NCBI RefSeq assembly: GCF_032854445.1
Contig: NC_088302.1
Location: 5,885,338 to 5,949,337 of the forward strand
DNA: 64,000 nucleotides
Source of the DNA: Liolophura sinensis
Lineage: Eukaryota > Mollusca > Polyplacophora > Chitonida > Chitonidae
Direction: 5' to 3'
Shown here: positions 1-12,341 of the stretch, piece by piece
Layout: the number at the start of each line of letters is the position of its first letter
Numbering within the stretch: position 1 is the first letter of the stretch
Notes under the pieces: model-generated
Told to the model about the DNA's origin: nothing
The model's input: the letters and a program-made list of their open reading frames with translations, nothing else
Database searches by the model: none
Position numbers and translations under genes: made by a program

Positions 1-487
1 GTGGTCATTGTCCTAAAATGGCTTGTAGAGGGCTTAGCGCATGTGACCATTACCCTAAAATGGCTTGGCCTGAGTTCAGCGCATGTGATTATTTTCCTAA
101 AATAGCTTGTCGTGGGGTCATTAGGATAAAATGACTTTTCGTGGAATTGGCGCATGTGATCATTGCCAAGGGTTTGTCTCGTGGATTTGGCCATTGCCCT
201 AAAATGGCAAAAAATAAAATGGCGATAAAAAAATATCGTGGTTTTGGCACATGTGGCCATTACCCTAAAATTGCTTGTCATGGGTTTGGCGCATGTGGCC
301 ATTGCCCTAAAATGACTTGTTGTGGGCTTTGGACTTGTAACCCTTGCCCTAAAATAGCTTGTAGTAGGTTTGACTCATGTGGCTATAGCACTAATATAGC
401 TTTTGTCTTTTTTGGAGTGATACGGTCATTGTCCTAAAATAGCTTGTCGTGGGTTTGGTGCAGGTATTTGTGTTTGTTTGGGGTTTG
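1..487. repeat. Decayed left part of 42-bp satellite array
   Basis: The block CCTAAAAT recurs about every 42 bp (near 12, 53 and 96 and onward), with the diverged companions GCGCATGTG and GGCTTGT. This is the same unit as in the homogeneous core at 1255-2460, but much more mutated. Short open frames here are by-products of the 42-bp (14-codon) period. No gene is supported. Confidence 0.85.
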
Positions 488-790
488 TTTGACTTCATAC
501 TTAACAATTTTTCAGTCATTTCACGACGTGGTGATATCATTAGGTGTTTGTTCTATGACGTCTATCTATGTGACAAGGCGAATCCATGCCGCCAAAGTGT
601 TGCCGCCACTGGAGTATCGTGCCGATGACACCAGGCATAACACTCCCACCAGTCACATTGTACTGATACCGGCTAACCAGTCCTGTTTCCTGGCTCTAAC
701 ATATTAGTTCTGAGCGCCAAGCGAAGCAACAAAAAGTACCATTTTTTAGTCTTTGGTATGACCCGAGCTTGCTTTCCTCCCAGGCCTCCC
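488..790 (-). mobile_element. SINE-like insertion splitting the 42-bp array
   Basis: The interval is not made of 42-bp units. It opens with AACAATTTTTCAGTCAT, the 3' end (read on the minus strand) of the SINE family at 17369-17714 and 29362-29722. It continues with a body containing CTGAGCGCCAAGCGAAG and TCTTTGGTATGACCCG, which is shared with 28296-28420. The RNA-polymerase-III-type head would lie at the right end, near GACCCG..CCTCCCG. The copy is old and diverged, and target duplications are not clear. Confidence 0.6.
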
Positions 791-1254
791 GTTGGTACAT
801 GTGGGCATTATCCTAAAGTGTCTAATCGTGGGTTTGGTGCACGTTCCCATTGCGATGGGCTGTCTCTTGGGTTTAGCCATTGCCCAAAAGTGGGGCTTTC
901 GTGAGTTTGGCGCATGTGGCCATTGCCCTAAAATGGCTTGTAAGGGTTTGGCGCATGTGACCATTACCCTAAAATTGCTTGCCGTGGGCTTGACCATTTT
1001 CCCAGAATGACTTGCCGTGGCCCTTGCCCTAAAATAGCTTGTAGAGAGTTTGCCCCATGTGGTCATTGTCCTAAAATAGCTTTAGGCTGTTTTGTTTGAT
1101 ATGGTCATTGGCCTAAAATAGCTTATTGTGGGTTTGACGCATGCATTTGTGTATGCTTGGGGTTTTATGTCGCATGTAACCGTTGCGAAGAGTTGTCTCG
1201 TGGGTTTGGAGGTTTGGAGAATGTGGGCATTGCCCTAAAATGGTCTGTTGCGGG
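791..1254. repeat. Decayed 42-bp satellite, right of the SINE
   Basis: Degenerate 42-bp units with CCTAAAAT, GGCGCATGTG and CCATTGC continue the array after the SINE. They grade into the homogeneous core at about 1255, so they are an older flank of the same satellite. Confidence 0.8.
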
Positions 1255-2460
1255 TTTGGCGCATGTGGCAACTGCCCTAATATGGGTTGGTGAGGGCTTG
1301 GCTGGTGTGAACACTGCCCAAATATGGGTTGGTGTGGGCTTGACTGGTGTGACAACTGCCCAAATATGGGTTGGTGAGGGCATGGCTGGTGTGACAACTG
1401 CCCTGATATGGGTTGGTGAGGGATAGGCTGGTGTAACAACAGTCCTGATATGGGTTGGTGAGGGCTTGACTGGTGTGATAAATGCCCTAATATGGGTTGG
1501 TGAGGGTTTGGCTGGTGTGACAATTGCCCTAATATGGGTTGGTGAGGGCTTGGCTGGTGTGACAACAGTCCTGATATGGGTTGTTGTGGGCTTGGCTGGT
1601 GTGACTACTGCCCTAATATGAGTTGGTGTGAGCTTGACTGGTGTGACAACTGTCCTGATATGGGTTGGTGTGAGCTTGACTGGTGTGACAACTGCCCTGA
1701 TATCGGTTGGTGAGGGCTTGACTGGTGTCACAACTGCCCTGATATGGGTTGGTGTGAGCTTGGCTGGTGTGACAACTGCCCTGATATGGGTTAATGTGGG
1801 CTTGACTGGTGTGACAACTGCCCTAATAATATGGGTTGGTGTGGGCTTTACTGGTGTGACATCTGTCCTGATATGGGTTGTTGTGGGCTTGGTTTGTGTC
1901 ACAACTGTCCTGATATGGGTTGGTGTGGGCTTGGCTGGTGTGAAAACTGCCCTGATATGGCTTAGTGTGGGATTGACTGGTGTGACAACTGCCTTAATAA
2001 TATGGGTTGGTTTGAATTTGACTGGTGTGATAACTGCCCTAATATGGGTTGGTGTGAGCTTGGCTGGTGTGACAACTGTCCTGATATGGGTTGGTGTGAG
2101 CTTGACTGGTGTGACAACTGTCCTGATATGGGTTGTTGTGGGCTTGACTGGTGTGACAACTGTCCTGATATGGGTTGTTGTGGGCTTGGCTGGTGTCACA
2201 ACTGTCCTAATATGGGTTGGTTTGAATTTGACTGGTGTGATAACTGCCCTAATATGGGTTGGTGTGAGCTTGACTGGTGTGACAACTGCCCTGATATGGG
2301 TGGGTGTGAGCTTGGCTGGTGTGACAACTGCCCTAATATGGGTTGGTGTGAGCTTGACTGGTGTGACAACTGCCCTGATATGGGTTGGTGTGAGCTTGAC
2401 TGGTGTGACAACTGCCCTGATATGGGTTGGTGTGTGCTTGACTGGTGTGACAACTGTCTG
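1255..2460. repeat. Homogeneous 42-bp satellite core
   Basis: About 29 tandem units of 42 bp. Each contains CTGATATGGGTTGG, TGTGAGCTTGACTGG and TGTGACAACTGCC with few differences. Because 42 is divisible by three, several frames on both strands stay open for up to about 340 codons. Examples are 14-residue repeats of the type GVTTALIWVGV on the plus strand and TPTHIRAVVTP on the minus strand. I see no signal peptide, splice site or codon-like substitution pattern, so I treat the frames as by-products. A few units carry 3-bp insertions (TAA, near 1831 and 1993). Confidence 0.9.
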
Positions 2461-4289
2461 ATATGGTTTAGCTATGTCTGGTATATTGATAATATAAAGG
2501 TTTGTTCTTCATGATGACAATGTTAACTGTTCTTCAATCTTCAATGAAAAAAGATATAAATTTTTTTTACAGGAAGCCAGGATTTTTTTTATTATTATTT
2601 ATACATATGTTTCTTGCCTATCGAAGTACAGATTCACTGCGCTAGTGCAGCACAAGTACAAGTGCACGGTAGATATATGTCCCATTTTGTGGGAATCTGA
2701 GAAAATGCTGCACTCTGACCAGACCAAGCAAAACTATTAAGAGACAATGGCTCGTCTTAGTTTCCACTCAGGCCATTTGAAAAGTACATTCTCCGGGAAA
2801 AACCATTAGAAAACAGGGGCAATGTACCACATCTTATAAATCATAGCGTACAGACGTGAAGAATACAAGTTATTTAGCAATGTTTGCAGTGAGGAATGAC
2901 ACGGCTGAAAACATGAATCGTGTGAGCCGGTTCACATCAGGTCAGCCGACAAAAGACATATATGGACGACAACATCTGCTAAGTAACCATATACATAGCC
3001 CTTGTGTTTTCTTTTCAGTCATTTTACGATCGTTTGGAAAATACCCCAGGGGTGGAGCTGGTGTACTATTCCCTGTAACAATAGGAGATAAGCACATTTC
3101 CCCGTGTCCACAGGTGTTATAAAGCCCTCGTTTGTACTCGCAGAGAGCAGGTCACTGAACACAACAAATCATCAAATAGTAAATTAACCTAGTTAGTCAT
3201 GCAATTCCCAGGGCTCTCGCGGGAAATCTACTCCTGAATACAACAATGAGTTGAATTCCAACACCTTATGTCATTTTTGCCTCAGGAGTTTTTAACGATT
3301 GGTTTTCTTTTTTTCACAAGATTTTCGTTCTTTCTTTAGAATGAAGTAATATGATAACAGTCCAGAAATAGTTCACAGGACCATAGTGCCTTGTGTGCGC
3401 CAGACAAAAGAACAATGGCGCCTCTTTCTCTTATGCTTCCTGTTTCACGCGAAAGTCCAAAATATCAAATGTTTAAGTACAAGGATCCTAAGCGCGAAGT
3501 ATGGCGACCATTGATCTATTTTCCATGATCAGTAGGTCAAACGTGCCATACATGTATATCTATACAACCGCCTATGTAAGGCCGCATTACCCTTACGATA
3601 CAACCCCTGGAGTACTGCGGTCTTATTTATTGACTTTCGTAACAGCTGTGCTTGTGTAACGGCCAGTCTTAAATAACCGGATTATTCTCCATCGGCTTGA
3701 TACACGTTCCCTGAATTTTTGTTCTCAAACTGTGTAGTATGTGTAGTATTTGTTGGTAAATCTGTTGTCAGATCAATGTTGGCAGCCTGGTTTTGACACT
3801 GTTTTCGATCTAAGGCAATTATGCGTATCAATAAACCCAGGTCAGTACCAGGTAAAAGGTGCATGCGTTTGTAGCACAATCAGAATTGATGGCATTGCAA
3901 TCTTCTGTAGCCATGTTTCTAGAACAAATAATGAGATGAATGGGCAACTCGTATAACTCCTTTCCCGCCTTTAACAAAACGACCCAAAGCTACGTGCTCA
4001 TTTCTTCTTGCCTGCACTATTTCGGTGTGTGTGTATATGCTGATATAGTACTCAGGCAGTACACAAGCACTGCTGTGTTACATCAGAAAACGATGGGTTA
4101 TTTTCTAGCCATCTGTACCTTTGTGTGGCAGTCAGTCTCCCATGCAGTCTATAATGTGCACGAAACAACTAATGTATTTCTTTAATTGTCTGAATAACTG
4201 ATTACAAAATAAAGTTTCTTTTTACAACATTTGCATATATTTTATAGAAATGTATTTAAAGTTTATATAAACTACAAATCCTCTTACAC
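2461..4289. other. Unannotated non-coding stretch
   Basis: Unique, AT-rich sequence with short poly-T runs (near 2560 and 2585) and only short open frames of no recognisable family. I see no splice-bounded exon, RNA gene or element that I can support. Confidence 0.5.
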
Positions 4290-4930
4290 ATCTTATGTAT
4301 GTAAATCAGCTTCAAACCGATCACAGCCACAACGTTTCTCAGCTTCAAACCGATCAAAGCCACAAGGTTTCTCAGCTGCAAACCGATTTAATCTGAGAAG
4401 TTTCTTTGACACAATACAGACCAGCTGCAAACCATAGACCACAGAACCACAGAAGAAGTCTTGTAGTTTTGACTGGTTTGCAGGTGGTCTATATGTTGTC
4501 GAAGAAACATATAGATCACCTGTAAACCAACCTAAGCATTACAATTACGTCCTCTTCAGCACCAAACAGTTCACCTGCAAACCAGCCTCAGCAATACAAT
4601 TACAGCCCATTTAGCACCAAATAGATCACCTGCCAACCAACCTAAGCAATACAATTACAGCATCTGTAGATCGGCTGCAAACCAATCCAAGCTACAATTG
4701 CAACCTCTTCAGCTCAAAATAGATCAGCTGTGAACCAGTGTAAACTATTCGATTACAGCCTTTTCGACACCACATAGAACAGCTAAGCTAGAGTAACAAC
4801 CTCTTCAGTACCAAATATATCAGATGTGAACCAATCAAAGCTACAAGGCTTCTTCGACACCATATAGGTGCAAACCGACATAACCTGAAAAATTTCTCAG
4901 AAACAACACAGACCAGTTGCACGATCTATA
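4290..4930. repeat. Diverged ~55-60 bp tandem repeat
   Basis: Blocks of the form CAGCTGCAAACC(A/G), an A-rich spacer, AATACAATTACAG and CTCTTCAGCACCAAA recur roughly every 55-60 bp across about 640 bp. Divergence is high, so this is an old minisatellite. It contains the inverted repeat at 4474-4529, where one unit lies in opposite orientation. Confidence 0.7.
4474..4529. repeat. Near-perfect inverted repeat (cruciform/hairpin)
   Basis: The left arm starts TGGTTTGCAGGTGGTC and the right arm ends GATCACCTGTAAACCA. The arms are about 25 bp, pair with only a few mismatches, and flank a very short loop (GTCGAAG region). It appears to come from a head-to-head pair of the surrounding repeat units. 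Confidence 0.75.
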
Positions 4931-5737
4931 ACTACGAAAACCACAAAGCGTTTAGTCGCGTGCTGTTTTATTCTGTCAGATAAATGAATGTTTGTTTGGA
5001 GATGGTTTGGATTGTATATTTAAAGACACGCCCGGGTGCTTTCCTACACGCAGCCTCCTCTGTAGCTGATAAACAACTTTTCACCTGGAGTTAATATTTT
5101 AAGATGACGGAACGCACTGGCTCAGTGCACAGAGTAAATCTGGGACATAAATCTGTCTTCATCTCAACCTAATTCAAGATCCCTCTGCTTCTGGGGCGCC
5201 TGCTTCTTTCCTGTAAGCACCCAAAAGCATTCACTGATTTCTAATCTAACAGCCAAAAGTGAGTGGAATTCAGAATAGCGTCAAATAAATTATGGCTTAA
5301 AACTTGAAAATCGTTATACATTGGAAAGCGCATTAGAGATCCTATAGAAACAGGATCAGATATAATCACCGACGTCGGTAGCACAATGGTAAAAATCTGG
5401 GCTCAATTTACTCCTTTTTTCCGCGGATTTTCCAAGACTGGGGACTTACCTCAGCGGCTTTGTTTACATGTGACAATGCCTGGAGAGGGTTAGTATGACC
5501 GGGTCGAGTTTCATAACAAGTTCATCAGCACTCATACCCCTCCGTACACTGAGGACGACCCCGATATCAGAGGTCAACCAGAGGAACAGGGCCCGTTCTG
5601 ACAACAGTACACAGTTCTTAGTAACGCCACACCTCCTCTGATCACCGTAACACCGTCATAGGGCCAACTGGAGCCGAGTTTACACAAGCCACTGTCAAGG
5701 GCTTTCTAAGACACGCCTGACCGACCGGTCATGTGTG
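4931..5737. other. 5' flank of the EXPERA-domain gene
   Basis: Mostly unique sequence, with a somewhat higher GC content from about 5390 to 5760 than in the surrounding arrays. It precedes the TATA-like element and exon 1, so it probably contains the proximal promoter. I cannot assign individual binding sites. Confidence 0.4.
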
Positions 5738-5746
5738 TATATATTA
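5738..5746 (+). promoter_or_regulatory. TATA-box-like element upstream of exon 1
   Basis: TATATATTA lies 95-103 bp before the ATG at 5841 in otherwise mixed-composition DNA. If used, it would place transcription start near 5765-5770 and give a 5' UTR of about 75 nt. It is a motif match only. Confidence 0.4.
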
Positions 5747-5840
5747 AGCGGTGACAGCTACGCGGTTGTCTACACTAGCGCGCTAGATTCTCGCCGTAAC
5801 CATAACTAGTTCTGTCACAGAGCAAGGTTTCATCATTAAG

Positions 5841-6012
5841 ATGATCCGAGCATCCTCTTCGGCCTCCACAACGTCCTCCAGGACCACGCTGCCCACCTGG
5901 ATCCTCATTTGGTTTATCTTCACCACCATCCTCTGTACCTGGGACGCCTGCTTCATTCTCCTGCGTCCTCACACCTTTCCAGGCGGCAAGTACAACGTGT
6001 TGTGGTATCCAT
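5841..6012 (+). CDS. EXPERA-domain gene, exon 1 (coding part)
   Basis: Encodes residues 1-57 plus the first base of codon 58: a Ser/Thr-rich N-terminus, the first membrane helix with TWDACF, and the PGG loop. It ends TATCCAT before the strong donor GTGAGTACT at 6013. ATG has A at -3. The frame is closed upstream by TAG with no other ATG between. Confidence 0.8.
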
Positions 6013-9000
6013 GTGAGTACTCAGCATTAACTATTTCCTATATTAAGCCTTGACATGGTTATAAATGCACATATTTATCTAGATATCATTTATCATTTTT
6101 TATGTGTCTTCCGCGTTGGCTAATACATTTGGTACATTTATTTACTTATCTCATTGCGAGGCCTCTGTGGCTTAGTGGTTAGAGTACTAGTGCAGAACAT
6201 GCCCTCAGGAGATCCGGTTTCCTCGCATAATGCTGACCGCCGTCGTACAAGTGAAATATTCTTTGGTATGGAGTAAAATACAATCATATAATAAATATAT
6301 ACTTATTTGATTGTTTTTAATATATTTGACTGATTGGCGTTAGACGCAGTCATCTTTGAATGTTTCACTTACGGCGGAAACCGGAATGTCTGGAGTAAAC
6401 CTTCCAAATTCTTCAGGTTCCAGACAAAGCTACTGGCTTAAATCAGCAGCCAGTTGGTGGGTTGACGAACCCGATAGCTCAATGCTGGGTCTGAACCAGC
6501 ACTTCGTATGTCCTTGTAATTGAACGGTGAGCACCTAAACCACTCGGTCACAGCCCTCGTCTCATTTGTTAGAATTCAACATGAATAAATATACATACTT
6601 TTATTAGGTATATGAGCTCTGGTCGGTTTTGTTCCAGCCATCAGCAGTAACGTCGTCATGTAGGTGACATATTCTTACGGCTAATTGAACTTTTGGCACG
6701 TTCAATTCAAACGGGATTGGTTTCATATATATATCCGACCCAGCTCTGACGAACGAGATTGCAGACTTGCTGACTGGGCAAACTTGCTGACTGGGCAAAC
6801 TTGCTGACTGGGCAAACTTAGGGGAATTCTCACGTTCCTTATGGCCCTCGTATAAGTGAAACGTCTTGAGTGCAGTCAAATAAATATATAGATCACTCGA
6901 GTTAGCACAAACTGATCCATGAGTAAGTATTGTATTTTAATAACTTTCGCGTATAAATAGATTTTGATGCCAGGGAAGAAATTCAGGCTATACCGGTGTA
7001 AACCGGGATTGATTCATTTGACGGTGGTCTAATGCGATTGTCAAAAATTTTTATCTAGACCATGGCGGTTATTTTTATGGGTTGAGGAAATTAGAGTGCG
7101 CGGAATAATCCACCGACTTTGAGCATGTTACTGACAAACTTTCCCACAGTTGTGAAGAAAATCTGGCTATGTCTTTTTCACAGTTATACACTTTCTGAGC
7201 TGACATGGAAGAAAATCTGGCTGTGTCTTTTTCACAGTGATACACTTTCTGAGCAGACATGGAAGAAAATCTGGCTGTGTCTTTTTCACAGTGATACACT
7301 TTCTGAGCTGACATGGAAGAAAATCTGGCTATGTCTTTTTCACAGTGATACACTTTCTTAGCTGACGTGGAAGAAAATCTGGCTATGTCTTTTTCACAGC
7401 GATACACTTTCTGAGCTGACGTGGAAGAAAATCTGGCTGTGTATTTTCACAGTTATACACTTTCTGAGCTGACACAGAAGAAAATCTGGATGTGTCTTTT
7501 TCACAGTTATACACTTTCTGAGCTGACACAGAAGAAAATCTGGCTGCGTATTTTCACAGTTATACACTTTCTGAGCTGACATAGAAGAAAATCTGGCTGT
7601 GTATTTTCACAGTTATACACTTTCTGAGCTGACGTGGAAGAAAATCTGGCTGTGTCTTTTTCACAGTTATACACTTTCTGAGCTGACAGAGAAGAAAATC
7701 TGGCTGTGTCTTTTTCACAGTTATACACTTTCTGAGCTGACAGAGGAGAAAATCTGGCTGTGTCTTTTTCACAGTTATACACTTTCTGAGCTGACATAGA
7801 AGAAAATCTGGCTGTGTCTTTTTCACAGTTATACACTTTCTGAGCTGACACAGAAGAAAATCTGGCTATGTCTTTTTCACAGTTATACACTTTCTGAGCT
7901 GACACAGAAGAAAATCTGGCTATGTCTTTTTCACAGTTATACACTTTCTGAGCTGACACAGAAGAAAATCTGGCTGTGTCTTTTTCACAGTTATATACTT
8001 TCTGAGCTGACACAGAAGAAAATCTGGCTGTGTCTTTTTCACAGTGATACACTTTCTGAGCTGACATAGAAGAAAATCTGGCTATGTCTTTTTCACAGTT
8101 ATACACTTTCTGAGCTGACACAGAAGAAAATCTGGCTATGTCTTTTTCACAGTGATACACTTTCTGAGCTGACATAGAAGAAAATCTGGTTGTGTCTTTT
8201 CCACAGTGATACACTTTCTGAGCTGACACAGAAGAAAATCTGGCTATGTCTTTTTCACAGTGATACACTTTCTGAGCTGACACAGAAGAAAATCTGGCTA
8301 TGTCTTTTTCACAGTGATACACTTTCTGAGCTGACGTGGAAGAAAATCTGGCTTTGTATTATCACAGTTATACACTTTCTGAGCTGACACAGAAGAAAAT
8401 CTGGCTGTGTCTTTTTCACAGTGATACACTTTCTGAGCTGACATAGAAGAAAATCTGGCTGCGTATTTTCACAGTTATACACTTTCTGAGCTGACACAGA
8501 AGAAAACCTGGCTGTGTATTTTCACAGTTATACACTTTCTGAGCTGACACAGGAGAAAATCTGACTATGTCTTTTTCACAGTTATACACTTTCTGAGCTG
8601 ACACAGAAGAAAATCTGGATGTGTCTTTTTCACAGTTATACACTTTCTGAGCTGACAGAGAAGAAAATCTGGCTATGTCTTTTTCACAGTGATACACTTT
8701 CTGAGCTGACGTGGAAGAAAATCTGGCTGTGTCTTTTTCACAGTTATACACTTTCTGAGCTGACACAGAAGAAAATCTGGCTGTGTCTTTTTCACAGTTA
8801 TACACTTTCTGAGCTGACATAGAAGAAAATCTGCCTATGTCTTTTCCACAGTTATACACTTTCTGAGCTGACATAGAAGAAAATCTGGCTGTGTCTTTTT
8901 CACAGTTATACACTTTCCGAGCTGACACAGGAGAAAATCTGGCTATGTCTTTTTCACAGTTATACACTTTCTGAGCTGACATAGAAGAAAATCTGGCTGT

Positions 9001-12000
9001 GTCTTTTTCACAGTTATACACTTTCTGAGCTGACACAGAAGAAAATCTGGCTGTGTCTTTTTCACAGTTATACACTTTCTGAGCTGACATAGAAGAAAAT
9101 CTGCCTATGTCTTTTCCACAGTTATACACTTTCTGAGCTGACATAGAAGAAAATCTGGCTGTGTCTTTTTCACAGTTATACACTTTCCGAGCTGACACAG
9201 GAGAAAATCTGGCTATGTCTTTTTCACAGTTATACACTTTCTGAGCTGACATAGAAGAAAATCTGGCTGTGTCTTTTTCACAGTTATACACTTTCTGAGC
9301 TGACAGAGAAGAAAATCTGGCTGTGTCTTTTTCACAGTTATACACTTTCTGAGCTGACAGAGGAGAAAATCTGACTGTGTCTTTTTCACAGTTATACACT
9401 TTCTGAGCTGACATAGAAGAAAATCTGGCTATGTCTTTTTCACAGTTATACACTTTCTGAGCTGACACAGAAGAAAATCTGGCTATGTCTTTTTCACAGT
9501 TATACACTTTCTGAGCTGACGTGGAAGAAAATCTGGCAGTGTCTTTTTCACAGTTATACACTTTCTGAGCTGACACGGAAGAAAATCTGGCTGTGTCTTT
9601 TTCACAGTTATACACTTTCTGAGCTGACATGGAAGAAAATCTGGCTATGTCTTTTTCACAGTTATACACTTTCTGAGCTGACATAGAAGAAAATCTGGCT
9701 ATGTCTTTTTCACAGTGATACACTTTCTGAGCTGACACAGAAGAAAATCTGGCTATGTCTTTTTCACAGTTATACACTTTCTGAGCTGACGTGGAAGAAA
9801 ATCTGGCTATGTCTTTTTCACAGTTATACACTTTCTGAGCTGACGTGGAAGAAAATCTGGCTATGTCTTTTTCACAGTTATACACTTTCTGAGCTGACAC
9901 AGAAGAAAATCTGGCTGTGTCTTTTTCACAGTGATACACTTTCTGAGCTGACATAGAAGAAAATCTGGCTATGTCTTTTTCACAGTTATACACTTTCTGA
10001 GCTGACACAGAAGAAAATCTGGCTGTGTCTTTTTCACAGTTATACACTTTCTGAGCTGACACAGGAGAAAATCTAGTTATACACTTTCTGAGCTGACAGA
10101 GAAGAAAATCTGGCTGTGTCTTTTTCACAGTTATACACATTCTGAGCTGACACAGAAGAAAATCTGGCTGTGTCTTTTTCACAGTTATACACTTTCTGAG
10201 CTGACAGAGAAGAAAATCTGGCTGTGTCTTTTTCACAGTTATACACTTTCTGAGCTGACGTGGAAGAAAATCTGGCTATGTCTTTTTCACAGTTATACAC
10301 TTTCTGAGCTGACGTGGAAGAAAATCTGGCTATGTCTTTTTCACAGTGATACACTTTCTGAGCTGACGTGGAAGAAAATCTGGCTGTGTATTTTCACAGT
10401 TATACACTTTCTGAGCTGACAGAGAAGAAAATCTGGCTATGTCTTTTTCACAGTTATACACTTTCTGAGCTGACACAGAAGAAAATCTGGCTATGTCTTT
10501 TTCACAGTTATACACTTTCTTAGCTGACGTGGTAAAAAGTATAGCCATATCAGTTATACACTTTCTGAGATGACATAGAAGAAAGTATAGCTATGTCTTG
10601 TTAAGTTATACACTTTCCGAAGTGACGTTTAAGAAAGTCTAGTTATATCTTGTAAAAATTATACACTTTCTGAGCTGACATGGTAAAATGTATAGCCATA
10701 TCAGTTATACACTTTCTGAGATGACGTAGAAGAAGTCTAGCTTTATTTTGTTCACAGTTGTATGCTTTCTTTATATAATGACATTGAAGAATGTCTAGCT
10801 ATGTCTTGTTCATGGTTATAAGCTTTCTGAGATTATATGGAAGAAAGTCTAGCTATATCTTCACAGTTACTCACTTTCTGAGCCGACATGGAAGAAAGTC
10901 AGGCCGTTCCTTATTCACAGATATATGTTTTCTGAGATAACATGGAAAAAAATTCTAGTTACATGTATACCTAGTTTCTCTGTCATAACATGGAATAAAA
11001 TCCAGCTGTTCCGTGTTTAGGCGTATAAATGAATATGCTTTCTGGGATGAAATTTAAGAATGTTTTACTGTGTAAAGAAAATATAAAGCTCTTCAACAAG
11101 ATGATATATTTAATTCTGCGTGGATTATTTACTGACTCCGTGCATCCTGCGTTTCGGGTTTTAAGGTCGGTGTCCTACATGGAAGATCTAGAACTAGGAG
11201 GTCCACCAGACAATCATTAATCTCCTTCATCATCAGGTTTACATGTATGCATTACACGGTCCAGTGCTTTATATATGTATGTAAAGCTTACATCTTTTCT
11301 CGGCTAAAGTGTTCTCCATTAAGATTGTACTATGTTACGACCAATTAAAGATGACATCGAAGCAACGTTTAGTTTATCATCCCAATGTTTTAAGGATCAC
11401 TGGGGGAGGGGGGGGGGGGGGGGGGTTCTGTACGCTTATTCTCTAGAATGGTCTGTATTTTCTACGTTCTCAGATAGCCCTTCGGATGTTCTTTGTGTGC
11501 AAAGTACATGTATATCTTCTGTGAAATTCATTCTTCCACAAGAAAATGTTTTGTCACACACCATTTGTCACAGAGCACTGTATCCACTCAGAGGTACCAG
11601 AGAATACGTACGAATCACCAGTCAGACCCTAGTCTTCACGAATTCACCAACAATGTCCGTACCATGGTCAGTTACTAACCATGTATGGACTTTTGAACCA
11701 CTGGGACAGAGGCCCGACGAGAGTGATCATCAGCCCGCCATCGCCAGTACGAGTGTCCGAAAGGGTCGAAAAGCCCATAATGCCTACAGAAGGTTGAGAC
11801 CTAGCCTATTGATCTAGGCCCAATACAAAAGCATAAAGCCCAAATAAAATCTTATTATTATTGTTACCAGTGCTGTAATTAAAACGAAAAGTGTACTTTT
11901 CCACTATTTCACTAGAACGCATCAACATGCAGCAACACAACGAATGTCTGTCGCCAGCTTATTGCCTGTTGTCTGCTTGGTGTCACGTGAGCGGTCAGTT

Positions 12001-12271
12001 AATTAATCAGGGACATTCTTCTTGTAACGCCCCCTTGGCATATGGCAGTGGACGTTATAGTTTGCTTGTAAAGTCATATAAATTAACCTGTTGATAATGC
12101 CAAACTTTTCCGCTTTCCAACTTAATGTTAATGTAAAACTATTTTACGTCAAAGATAATTCAGATGTATCCCATGAAGTCAAAAGTGGTGCTGTGTTCAA
12201 ACTGTTGTAGTAAAACATTCACGTTCAAAATGACGGATAAGACTTATTTGTGATAAATAATGGACTATTTG

Positions 12272-12341
<70 letters not shown>

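Noticed and set aside
1165..2461. Open frames of 277 and 344 codons over the 42-bp array
   Set aside because: Several overlapping frames on both strands are open at once because the unit is 42 bp without stops. There is no gene structure or recognisable domain.
8416..10236. 606-codon open frame on the minus strand of the 54-bp array
   Set aside because: It is a repeat by-product. The recurrent variable positions (Met/Val/Thr/Leu, Asn/His, Thr/Ile) all change the amino acid, 53-bp units break the frame elsewhere, and it is antisense within an intron of a supported gene.
7138..10555. CRISPR-like array
   Set aside because: The units abut without unique spacers and the genome is eukaryotic with spliced genes.
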